Assembly: GCA_947374865.1 (NCBI GenBank)
Contig: CANCDR010000006.1
Coordinates: 80,282 to 144,281 of the forward strand
DNA from: Oxalobacteraceae bacterium
Lineage (GTDB): Bacteria; Pseudomonadota; Gammaproteobacteria; Burkholderiales; Burkholderiaceae_D
Length of the DNA: 64,000 nt
Direction: 5' to 3'
A program made the position numbers and the translations under genes. Shown here in pieces: positions 29,005-36,833 of this stretch. Under the pieces are notes generated by a model. The model saw only the letters and a list, made by a program, of their open reading frames with translations, was not told the DNA's origin and searched no databases. Within the stretch, counting starts at the first letter, position 1, and every line of letters starts with the position of its first letter.

Positions 29005-30429
29005 TTACATCCCGCTGATGCTGGATTCTTCATAGGCTTCTTCTTCTGCGCTGAGATCGGCTTCGACATCGCGATCATGGCGCGCGAGAATATGGACGAT
29101 GTCTTGCGGGCGCGGCTCGGCCCGCTCGGGCGTCTCGAAAAAGAAATGTTTTTCGCCAAACGCCGGCACCAGATCATCCAGCCAGGTCGCCTCGGGATCA
29201 AACTTGGCATAAAACGGCCGCCGTACCCAATCTGGATTACGCGCTTGCAGGAACTGCAGCGCAAAGACTTTTTCACCAGCTAGCGTGACGATGCCGTCGA
29301 TGACGACTTTGCCCGGAAAGGCGCTCATGGAGGGACCGCGTACCGTGCGCGAGAGGCCAGAGACTTGTTGATAAGCGGCCTGGAAGGTTTCGTAGGCGCG
29401 CGCCAGCGGCAGTTGAAAATAGCTGCTTGGTCCGGTATCACGTTCGACGAACATATAGTAGGGAATCGCTCCTAGACGCACGCCCGTGGTCCACAGTTCG
29501 GCCCAGCCATTCGGGTCTTCATTAATGTGACGGATCAGTGGCGCTTGCATGCGCAGCGTTGCCCCGGAACCGACAATCCGTCGGACCGCCTGTTGGGCGA
29601 TGGCCGGACGTAGTTCTGCCGGATGATTGTAATGCCCCATGATGGCCATATTTTTACCGGCAGCGACGACCTTGCTAAACAGGGTCAGTAAATCGTCCGC
29701 ATCGCGATCCGTGACAAACCGCTGCGGCCAATAGGAGACCGATTTTGTGCCGATGCGGATGTTCTGGATGTGTGAAAGTTCGGGCACCAACAGCGGTTCG
29801 ATATAGCCCGCCAGCGCGCGCGTGGTCATGATCAGTGGATCTCCACCAGTGATCAGCACATCGGTCACTTCAGGATGCAGCATCAGGTAACGCACCAGCT
29901 CACGGGATTCCTTAGCATCGAATTTGAGATCATCCATACCGACAAATTGCGGCCAGCGAAAACAGAATGTGCAGTAGGCGTGACAGGTCTGGCCAGCGCT
30001 GGGAAAGAACAGCACGGTCTGTTTGTATTTGTGCTGCAGACCGCGCACCGGCACGCCATTCATGGTCGGCACGTTATGCGTCATCTGGCCGGCCGGATGC
30101 GGGTTCATACGCAGACGAATCTGATGCACTTCGCGTTCGATGGCAGCTTCATCCTGCTGCACCAGCACCAAATCACGCAGGCTCGCGTATTCCTGTGGAC
30201 TGAGCATGTCGGCATGCGGGAACACCAGACGGTAGATCGGATCATCGGGAATATTGTCCCAATTGATGAGTTCATTCATGACGTAGTCATTGGTGCGGAA
30301 GGGGAGCACTCGCGAGACGACTTGCACGGCTTCTTGCAGCGCAGGCGTCAGACGTGACCAATACGGCGATTGGGTGATGGTTTGGCGGGTATAGGGTTTG
30401 AATCGGGCTGCTTGAACAGTCGTGTTCAT
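29005..30429 (-). CDS. KamA-family radical SAM 2,3-aminomutase
   Basis: A 474-residue radical SAM, PLP-dependent aminomutase relative. The cluster-binding CxxxCxxC is C149-C153-C156 in TCHAYCTFCF; VLITGGDPLIM is the SAM-binding GGDP motif. The PGGGGK PLP-lysine motif of characterised lysine 2,3-aminomutases is not seen; VRGPSMSAFPGKVVIDG stands at the likely place, with Lys in FPGK. The substrate (lysine, glutamate or another) is therefore open. ATG 30429 is supported by AGGAGA six bases upstream; the longer frame to 30513 is not. It is first in an operon with the aminotransferase and divergent from a LysR regulator. Confidence 0.82.
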   Translation of the reverse strand: MNTTVQAARFKPYTRQTITQSPYWSRLTPALQEAVQVVSRVLPFRTNDYVMNELINWDNIPDDPIYRLVFPHADMLSPQEYASLRDLVLVQQDEAAIEREVHQIRLRMNPHPAGQMTHNVPTMNGVPVRGLQHKYKQTVLFFPSAGQTCHAYCTFCFRWPQFVGMDDLKFDAKESRELVRYLMLHPEVTDVLITGGDPLIMTTRALAGYIEPLLVPELSHIQNIRIGTKSVSYWPQRFVTDRDADDLLTLFSKVVAAGKNMAIMGHYNHPAELRPAIAQQAVRRIVGSGATLRMQAPLIRHINEDPNGWAELWTTGVRLGAIPYYMFVERDTGPSSYFQLPLARAYETFQAAYQQVSGLSRTVRGPSMSAFPGKVVIDGIVTLAGEKVFALQFLQARNPDWVRRPFYAKFDPEATWLDDLVPAFGEKHFFFETPERAEPRPQDIVHILARHDRDVEADLSAEEEAYEESSISGM

Positions 30430-30675
30430 GGGTTCTCCTGGTGAGTGACTGTGGTCGACAGACGACGTATTACCAATGGCATTTGACCGAACGCAAACGC
30501 TGTTCGGATCCATTCGACAGTACGACCACGGGCGATATAGTGGACCGTTGTTGGCCGACGTTTGACATTCGTGCTAAGAACGCGTCAGGCCTTCAATCCA
30601 GGCATAGTGTTGCGTGAATTCTCTGGATATTCAAACGATAAAAAATCCGCATCTTGTGCGTTTCAGGAATGAATA

Positions 30676-31590
30676 GTGAGAAGAAAAATACCCAGCATGG
30701 AAGCCTTGATCGCCTTTGAAGCCGCGGCGCGACATCAGAGTTTTACCCGCAGCGCAGACGAACTCGCGCTGACCCAAAGTGCCGTTGGCAGGCAGATCGC
30801 TGGGCTGGAAAATTATGTCGGCGTGGCGCTTTTTTCGCGCGTGAAAAAACGTCTTGCGCTGACCGATATTGGTCGTTTGTATGCGCGACAGATACGCGCA
30901 GCACTGGAACAAATTGAGCGCGATACCATGGCGGCCATGGCCCAGCGTGGTGCCGGTGGTATTCTTGAATTGGCGGTCATTCCCACCTTCGCTACCCGTT
31001 GGCTGATCCCGCGTCTGCCGAATTTTTATGCGGACCATCCCGACATTACCCTCAACCTGACTACGCGCGCAGCCCCTTTTCTATTTGAGGGAACGGACTT
31101 CGATGCAGCGATCCATTTCGGTAATCCCGCCTGGCCGGGCACGATCGCGCGCCATTTGTTTGGTGAAGAGGTGACGCCGGTGTGCAGTCCGCGATTACTC
31201 GATGGCGCCGGCATGCTCGATTCGGCTGAACTACTGCGCTTTCCGCTGCTGCATCAGTCAGCGCGGCCATTCGCTTGGCGCGAATGGCTCGAGCAGGCCG
31301 GGGTGGATGTGATGCCCTGTATGCGCGGTCAACGCTATGAGTTATTTTCGATGCTGGTCGAGGCGGCGCGTGCCGGCCTGGGGATGGCGCTAGTGCCGCG
31401 ATTTTTTGTCCAGGCCGAATTGGCCAATGGTGAATTATGTACGCCATTCCAGCTCACGCTGCGGCATCACGAGGGCTATTATTTAGTCTATCCGGAAAAT
31501 AAACAGAAGGCGCCGCTGCTCAATACCTTTGCACAGTGGCTGCTGAGTATGGCGCAGCAATACTGCGCCCTGCAAGATGACGCCGTGTGA
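30676..31590 (+). CDS. LysR-type transcription regulator, GcvA-like
   Basis: A 304-residue LysR regulator. The N-terminal winged helix reads ALIAFEAAARHQSFTRSADE and LTQSAVGRQIAGLENYVG, the pattern of the GcvA subgroup. The C-terminal effector domain starts near residue 95. The GTG at 30676 is supported by AGGAA six bases upstream. Being divergent from the kamA-like operon across a 246-base gap, it is the likely regulator of that operon, perhaps responding to the aminomutase substrate. Confidence 0.85.
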   Translation: MRRKIPSMEALIAFEAAARHQSFTRSADELALTQSAVGRQIAGLENYVGVALFSRVKKRLALTDIGRLYARQIRAALEQIERDTMAAMAQRGAGGILELAVIPTFATRWLIPRLPNFYADHPDITLNLTTRAAPFLFEGTDFDAAIHFGNPAWPGTIARHLFGEEVTPVCSPRLLDGAGMLDSAELLRFPLLHQSARPFAWREWLEQAGVDVMPCMRGQRYELFSMLVEAARAGLGMALVPRFFVQAELANGELCTPFQLTLRHHEGYYLVYPENKQKAPLLNTFAQWLLSMAQQYCALQDDAV

Positions 31591-31599
31591 AATCAGGGA

Positions 31600-32013
31600 T
31601 CAGGAACGCCGCTTACGTCGATTCGCTGATTCTGCATCCGCTGCGGCAGCAGCAGCGGCAGCGGCAGCGGCAGATGCAGCTTGTGCGGCGGCTTCTTCGG
31701 CAGCCTTGGCGTCTGCCGTTTCTTTGGCTGATGGCAGTTCCGGTTTGACGTCGGGGATATTATTTTCACGCATGTAATCGCTCATCTCACGCCAGCCGGC
31801 AAAAATGGCGGCACGCGAAGCCTCGGGATTCAAGGTGTAGCAGTCCTGAATGGCGCGCCCGGAGTGGCGGCAGGAGCTGCCGGTGGCTTTGCCTTCAGCC
31901 AGTAATTTGGCGTTATCGGCTTCGCCCGTAATCCTGTCGCAGCCGCTGATGAGCAGCAGACCACCAATCAGGATCCGTAGGGCATTTTTGGCAGGAGAAG
32001 CGTTCATGGACAT
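31600..32013 (-). CDS. Small putative lipoprotein with poly-Ala tail
   Basis: About 137 residues. The N terminus is a lipoprotein signal with lipobox LISGC (Cys25). The mature part has four Cys-containing or polar segments (SSCRHSGRAIQDCYTLN) and AIFAGWREMSDYMRENNI, then a charged Ala-rich tail with a run of about ten Ala and a final RRKRRS. The N-terminal half resembles small conserved lipoproteins of unknown role. ATG 32013 and 32007 are both possible. The tail is encoded by a GC-rich triplet tract that may vary in length. Confidence 0.65.
   Translation of the reverse strand: MSMNASPAKNALRILIGGLLLISGCDRITGEADNAKLLAEGKATGSSCRHSGRAIQDCYTLNPEASRAAIFAGWREMSDYMRENNIPDVKPELPSAKETADAKAAEEAAAQAASAAAAAAAAAAADAESANRRKRRS
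31640..31673. repeat. Triplet-like GCN/CGG tract coding poly-alanine
   Basis: Repeated CAG/CGG triplets (read as GCN codons on the minus strand) encode the alanine run in the lipoprotein tail. Such tracts can expand or contract by slippage. Confidence 0.6.
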
Positions 32014-32095
32014 GCAAAATCCAGTATGAAGCAAGATATTGCCGTGATTATACGACCGTCCTTGGTCGTGGATGACGCAGAATTACTTGATTTTC

Positions 32096-32123
32096 ACTGG
32101 TCTGTTCGTATTTTAAGACCAGT
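32096..32123. repeat. 8-bp inverted repeat in the gap before the subtilase 3' end
   Basis: ACTGGTCT (32096-32103) and AGACCAGT (32116-32123) around a 12-base AT-rich loop, in the 234-base stretch between the lipoprotein start and the subtilase stop. Possibly a transcription end or an operator; nothing else was seen in this gap. Confidence 0.35.
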
Positions 32124-32247
32124 CCGAGTTTGGCAGACTGGCACTTTCAAGCTCGATAAGCTGGGCAATTCGGGCTCAATGTCGCCTGCAGTCTGGCCGC
32201 AGAAGGCATTGAACCCACCCACATAAAGTCGCTTACCAGCCCGGTGA

Positions 32248-34164
32248 TTACCAGCTAGTCATGCCATACCCCGCCCCCGGAAGGCCGCGCAGGGCTTGCG
32301 CCATGTGGACCGGTAATGCGCTCAAATACCCGGCTTCATAGACCGCTGCCGGATTTGCAACAAACTGGCTCCAAGCAGCCTGAGGCCATTTTGCCAGTGG
32401 CTGCATTTGGCCTACATCATAAAAACTCGCCTGCTGCACACCAAAGGCCTGCGCGCGTGGCTGCAGACCGAGGGCGACCAGAACATCCGGCAAACCAAAG
32501 CCGGTCCGCGTCGGATCCCCGAGCAGCACAGGACGGGCAGAGAGCTTAATGATCTGGAACAGCCGCTCAACCCGCTCGGCATTACGTATTTTTGGCGCAC
32601 CCTGGAAGTCAGGATGATGCGCCAGCACCAGCGCGGCCAAGCCAGTGATATGCGGTGCCGCCATCGAGGTGCCATCCCACACCGCATAATTATTGACCGG
32701 CACCGACGAGGCGATCGCCACCCCCGGAGCGCAGACAGCGATCTGCGGGCCAAAGCAGCTAAAACGCGCTGCGAAGTAGCCGTTTTGATCGATATGTTGT
32801 GTCATGCACTGGCTATGGTAGCTATCGTTGGGGAACTCATTGAGTTTGCCGATGGCAGCTACTGCCAGCACATTGGGCGAACTGGCGGGATACTGCACCG
32901 GTCCGCTCGAATTACCTGCCGCCACAATACAGGCCACGCCGGCTTGTCGGGCGCGCTGGATTTGCTGCTCTAAGGCTTCCGAATAATCGACACCGCCCAG
33001 ACTCAGATTGACGACATCAATCTGTTTTTCGATGCAGTATTCCAGTGCATCGATGAGCTGGCTGATTTGCCCGCCCGGGAACAATTTACAGACATGCACT
33101 TCGGCCTCGGGCGCGAAACCACGGATACCCAGTCCGTTATCGGCGCCGGCGATCACACCGGCACAATGCGAACCATGCGCCATGCTGTCATTGACCCAGC
33201 CACCCGGATTAGTTTTTTTATCGATGACGTCAAAGCCGAAATGGATTTTCTTCAAATCGTCATGCGTGATCGCCGCGCCCGAATCGATGACGGCTACCTT
33301 GATACCTTGTCCAAGATAGGTCGAGGGTAGTTGATCGAGCCGCATGGCGCGCTGACCCCAGCCATAGGCTTGCTGCTTGGGGAATTGGTTCAGGGCGGGC
33401 CAGTCGGCGAGTGGTCGCAGGTTGAGCAGATTTACTTCGTCGGCGCTTAAATCGGGATACTGCTGGTAAAAAGTCCAGTAATCAGCCTTGGGTTTCACGT
33501 ACAGACTATGAACCGACTGTAGTGATTCACCACATAAGCTCAGCTTGACCTGGCCATACGCATCGGTGACGCCGACTGCCGGCAGCATGCTGGCAAATAC
33601 CATCACTTCGGCATCACTAATTGGCAGATTATCCTTGCCGAGCACGACGAACTGCAGAGTTAAGCTTGGCCCACTGACGGGTGCGGTGCTGGTGACCATG
33701 CGTGGTATCTGTAGCGCCGGATCACACAGTGATAGATGATGATCCCGCTCGATAATCAGACGACCCTGCGACTGCTGATTGAGTAGCGCAGCCTTTTGTT
33801 CGTGCATGCGTGCCACCAGCACGCTGGGCATATCACCCATGCCGTCGCCCAACGCACCCATGATACTTTTAGGGCCGACGGTATCGACGACTTCAATGTC
33901 CGGACTCGAACGCAAGGTTTGTTCGATCACAGAAAACTGCAGCGGCTGTAAACCTGCAGCCTGCAGGTTGATATTACGTCGGGCGGCGATCAGGTACTGA
34001 CCTTTGCGTTCACCGACGGGTCGTCCGCGACGTCCGGCTTCGGTAGCGGCTGCATTCGCCGTTGCCGACACCGTCGCTGCAATGGGGCTCACAGGTGCGC
34101 CATTGCCTTTGACTGCCGGACTCTCGGACGATGCGCTCGACCCAGGCTCAATATTTTTTGCCAT
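32248..34164 (-). CDS. Subtilisin-like serine peptidase (S8) with propeptide-like N-terminal domain
   Basis: A protease of about 639 residues (numbering from the ATG at 34167; ATG 34164 has the better spacing to AGAAAGGA). The triad is D295 in VAVIDSGAAITH, H331 in AHGSHCAGVIAG and S501 in DGTSMAAPHITG, with N419 as oxyanion residue in AAGNSSG. Residues about 57-146 look like an I9-type propeptide (YLIAARR ... IEVVDTVGP ... VLVARMHEQKAALL ... IIERDHHLSL). Residues about 165-230 look like a small beta-sandwich. No classical signal peptide is seen; the first 50 residues are Ala/Ser/Pro-rich. It is last in an operon with a free propeptide-like protein and a Gln-rich protein. Confidence 0.9.
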   Translation of the reverse strand: MAKNIEPGSSASSESPAVKGNGAPVSPIAATVSATANAAATEAGRRGRPVGERKGQYLIAARRNINLQAAGLQPLQFSVIEQTLRSSPDIEVVDTVGPKSIMGALGDGMGDMPSVLVARMHEQKAALLNQQSQGRLIIERDHHLSLCDPALQIPRMVTSTAPVSGPSLTLQFVVLGKDNLPISDAEVMVFASMLPAVGVTDAYGQVKLSLCGESLQSVHSLYVKPKADYWTFYQQYPDLSADEVNLLNLRPLADWPALNQFPKQQAYGWGQRAMRLDQLPSTYLGQGIKVAVIDSGAAITHDDLKKIHFGFDVIDKKTNPGGWVNDSMAHGSHCAGVIAGADNGLGIRGFAPEAEVHVCKLFPGGQISQLIDALEYCIEKQIDVVNLSLGGVDYSEALEQQIQRARQAGVACIVAAGNSSGPVQYPASSPNVLAVAAIGKLNEFPNDSYHSQCMTQHIDQNGYFAARFSCFGPQIAVCAPGVAIASSVPVNNYAVWDGTSMAAPHITGLAALVLAHHPDFQGAPKIRNAERVERLFQIIKLSARPVLLGDPTRTGFGLPDVLVALGLQPRAQAFGVQQASFYDVGQMQPLAKWPQAAWSQFVANPAAVYEAGYLSALPVHMAQALRGLPGAGYGMTSW

Positions 34165-34176
34165 CATAATTCCTTT

Positions 34177-34431
34177 CTAAGTGACCGGGCGCACGCCCAA
34201 ACTGGCTTGCAGCGAAAGCGGCTGGTCGGGTTCAATGTTCAATTGTGAAAAATGCTGCGTCAGCGCCGCCAACTGCTGGCGATTTAAATTGGCTACCAAC
34301 GTATGCGGCGCATTCGGCGGGCCGATCTTTTCTATCACGGCATGTCCTAACTGCTGCATTACGTCGGCTAACTGGTCAGCGATGTTTGACTGGATCAGAT
34401 AGCGCTGCGCCTGGACTTCGTTCCCGCTCAT
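34177..34431 (-). CDS. Free-standing I9/propeptide-like small protein
   Basis: An 84-residue protein with a strong ribosome binding site (GGAGAG, five to six bases before ATG 34431). Its order of motifs, RYLIQSNIAD ... VIEKIGPPNAPHTLVANL ... NRQQLAALTQH ... NIEPDQPLSL, follows a subtilisin propeptide or I9 inhibitor fold and parallels the N-terminal domain of the protease encoded nine bases downstream. A trans-acting chaperone or inhibitor of that protease is the most likely role. This is inferred from the protein sequences; no search was made. Confidence 0.7.
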   Translation of the reverse strand: MSGNEVQAQRYLIQSNIADQLADVMQQLGHAVIEKIGPPNAPHTLVANLNRQQLAALTQHFSQLNIEPDQPLSLQASLGVRPVT

Positions 34432-34444
34432 TCGACTCTCCAGA

Positions 34445-34477
34445 AAAACACCGCCGCCGCGTCATGAACGCGGCGGC
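34445..34477 (-). terminator. Hairpin with T-run between the Gln-rich gene and the propeptide-like gene
   Basis: A perfect 10-bp GC-rich stem (34453-34462 and 34468-34477) with a 5-base loop. Read on the minus strand it is followed within a few bases by TTTTT and then by the next gene's ribosome binding site. It looks like a partial terminator that would give more of the first gene product than of the protease. Confidence 0.65.
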
Positions 34478-34527
34478 TGGCGTGGCCTTGATTGACGACG
34501 CTTAGTACATCAATTTAGTGCATAAAC

Positions 34528-35403
34528 TCAGTGCACATATTGCCCAGCATAGCCACCGACGTTAGCCTGTGGCGACTGATATCCGGCATAGCCAGACTGG
34601 CCAATCTGGCCTTGCTGTGCCTGGATGGCTTGCTGAATTTGCTGCTGTTGTTGCAGCTGTTGCAATTGCTGAAGCTGCTGTAATTGCTGCTGTAACTGCT
34701 GCTGAATTTGCTGTAACTGCGCATTCTGCAGGGCCTGTTGCGTCTGCGCCTGGAACGGATCCACATTCGATGGCCCCATCCGACCAAATTGGCCGGCACT
34801 GCCAAGCTGGCTACCGATGCCGCCGCCAAAAGATTGCCCTGCCTGAGAATTCAGATTACCAAGCCAGCCCTGCGGTATCTGCTGCTGCGCAAGGAAGGGA
34901 TTGATCTGCGCCCCCAGCTGAGGATTGAATTGCGCAGCCAATTGCGGATTGCCCTGGCCGAGCATCATTGGCGAAATCTGCTGGGCCTGTTGCAGAGCCT
35001 GTTGTAAGGCCTGCTGCTGTGCCTGGTGTTGCGCCTGTTGCTGTAATTGCTGCTGCAGCTGTTGCAGTTGCTGCGCATAGTTTGCCTGGATCGGATCGGC
35101 ACTAAATGGCAGATAGCGGCCAACCTGGCTCGCTATACCGCCAATACTGCTCCCCAGCGCTGGATTACCAAAAATGCCGCCGATAGCGCTGCCAAAAGGC
35201 TGGCCGATCTGCCCTAGAACATTGCCAAACCAGCCTTGCGGCGCCAGCGGATTTTGCAGGGCTTGCTGCTGGGGTATTTGTTGCTGCATGGCGCCTAACG
35301 GATTACTGCCAATACCACCACATACCCCCTGTGGCGCGGCTTGAGATGCCCAAATGTTTTGTGGGTTCAAGCTGGATGGATAAGCTTGCTGTAAATAATT
35401 CAT
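34528..35403 (-). CDS. Gln-rich protein with internal duplication
   Basis: About 292 residues, first gene of the subtilase operon. Two related units (about 57-108 and 179-220) share QGW(F/L)GN, GQ(P/S)FG, a Gly/Ile-rich stretch and DP(I/F)QA. Each is followed by a long Gln-rich block (about 111-143 and 222-266) with QLQQLQQ periodicity. Two Met start it (35406 and 35403) after AGAGGA; the second has the better spacing. No signal peptide is obvious. Composition suggests a self-assembling or prion-like protein and perhaps a substrate of the co-encoded protease. No family is recognised with certainty. Confidence 0.65.
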   Translation of the reverse strand: MNYLQQAYPSSLNPQNIWASQAAPQGVCGGIGSNPLGAMQQQIPQQQALQNPLAPQGWFGNVLGQIGQPFGSAIGGIFGNPALGSSIGGIASQVGRYLPFSADPIQANYAQQLQQLQQQLQQQAQHQAQQQALQQALQQAQQISPMMLGQGNPQLAAQFNPQLGAQINPFLAQQQIPQGWLGNLNSQAGQSFGGGIGSQLGSAGQFGRMGPSNVDPFQAQTQQALQNAQLQQIQQQLQQQLQQLQQLQQLQQQQQIQQAIQAQQGQIGQSGYAGYQSPQANVGGYAGQYVH

Positions 35404-35572
35404 CATGGTCCTCTTTCAAAAGTGGGCGATGTTTCGCCGAATGCATATCGCCAGGGTTAGTGGCAGCGCACTGCGCTGCTGGAACCAATCTAGCCAGTGG
35501 CTTCAGAATTACCAGCTCGTTTGCATGCAACTTTGATTTACTTCAAGCGCTTATCCCTCGCGCTGGCTGCAA

Positions 35573-35591
35573 CACTTATCGACAATAAGTG
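35573..35591. promoter_or_regulatory. Dyad in the gap between the Gln-rich gene and the response regulator
   Basis: CACTTAT (35573-35579), five-base spacer, ATAAGTG (35585-35591). It lies about 170 bases upstream of the Gln-rich gene and 90 bases upstream of the divergent response-regulator gene. A shared operator is possible. Confidence 0.35.
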
Positions 35592-35681
35592 CTCAACCTG
35601 TCAGAACTGTCACTATCCTGAATGAGCGCGGCCTCCTAAAATGTGCTCAGCTATATTTTGACGAGTCAAGCGAGGCCCCAC

Positions 35682-36734
35682 ATGAAACCTGTCCTACCGC
35701 TATATCAGCATCCGACCTGCGTCATTCTGGTCGACGATAGTGCCTCCTTCGTGGCAAGTTTGGCGTTTCAAATGCCGGCTGGTCAGAAGGTCAAAAGTTT
35801 CTCCTGCTCGGTGGAGGCCTTGCGCTGGATTTTTTCTACCTTTCGTCGCTCTCTGGAGGAGGACGTACTCTGCCATCTGGTCGACCGCCCGCCGCTGGGT
35901 GATAAGTATGCCGATCAGGACAGCGATGGCGATGCCGATCACCACCGTGCTTTGCGCAAGGTGCTGGAGCCGCAGCGTTTTTTAGCGCCAGCCGTGGTGG
36001 TCGTCGATTACGCGATGCCGAATATTGACGGGCTCGATTTCTGCCAGGCGTTAGAAGGATTGCCGTGTAAAAAAATACTCTTTACGGGCGAAGCCGATGA
36101 ACTGATCGCTGTCGATGCCTTTAACCGTGGGCTGATCGATCACTATATTAAAAAAAGTGATGTCTTGGCACTGGAACGACTTGAGCAGGCAATCGCCACG
36201 TTGGAGCGCGATTATTTTTTCCAGCGCTCGGTCGAACTGCAGTCTTACTACAGCAGTCATCGCTTTGATTTCTTATACGACGAATGTCTCGGGCAGCTGG
36301 TGCAAGACATGATCAGACGCTATGGTTTCGTTGAACATTATGTGTTTCCCGAGCCATCCGGCATCCTGTTTTTTGACGCTGATGGCAGCGCCACCCTGAT
36401 GGTGATCGAAAACGAAGCAGGCCTGCAATCCCATCTGGAGGCAGCTGAAGAATATGACGCACCAATGGCCTTACAGGAAGCCTTGCGCAAGCATTCTGTC
36501 GTACCTTTTTTCTGGCCGAGTGGCGGCATGTACAACGGCCAGCTACGCGATTGGCAGCAGTATTGCATGCCGGCTATTCTGTGCGAGGGAAAGGAAAAAT
36601 TTTTCTGGGCTTTCTTCTCTATGCCAGCCCATTTCCTGGACAGTGAAATCTATTCGTATAGGCATTTTCTACGCGAGAGTGAACAAAAAGCCATTCCATG
36701 CGAGTATTCAAGATGTGGTCCCTGCTGCCGTTAA
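35682..36734 (+). CDS. Response regulator with long insertion and uncharacterised output domain
   Basis: A 350-residue protein. A receiver domain can be traced: acidic pair in VILVDDSAS, phospho-acceptor Asp in VVVVDYAMPNIDG, Thr in LFTGEAD and Lys in YIKKSD. Between the first and second parts lies an unusually long insertion (about 45-110) with an acidic stretch DQDSDGDADHH. The C-terminal 190 residues (VEHYVFPEPSGILFFD, FFWPSGGMYNGQLRDWQQYC, EKFFWAFFSMPAHFLD) are not a DNA-binding, GGDEF, EAL or HD domain and were not recognised. ATG 35682 follows GAGG. No histidine kinase is adjacent. Confidence 0.75.
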   Translation: MKPVLPLYQHPTCVILVDDSASFVASLAFQMPAGQKVKSFSCSVEALRWIFSTFRRSLEEDVLCHLVDRPPLGDKYADQDSDGDADHHRALRKVLEPQRFLAPAVVVVDYAMPNIDGLDFCQALEGLPCKKILFTGEADELIAVDAFNRGLIDHYIKKSDVLALERLEQAIATLERDYFFQRSVELQSYYSSHRFDFLYDECLGQLVQDMIRRYGFVEHYVFPEPSGILFFDADGSATLMVIENEAGLQSHLEAAEEYDAPMALQEALRKHSVVPFFWPSGGMYNGQLRDWQQYCMPAILCEGKEKFFWAFFSMPAHFLDSEIYSYRHFLRESEQKAIPCEYSRCGPCCR

Positions 36735-36833
36735 TGGGATGCAGGATAAAACCGGTCGCCAGTGTGTTTCTGGTCAATGTGGGTAAGGATATGTGTGCAG
36801 AAGTTGAGCGTGGCAGACTGGTTTGTAAGACGC

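Noticed and set aside
36735..36833. ModE box ahead of modA
   Set aside because: No TAT/ATA dyad of the ModE type could be found in this gap.
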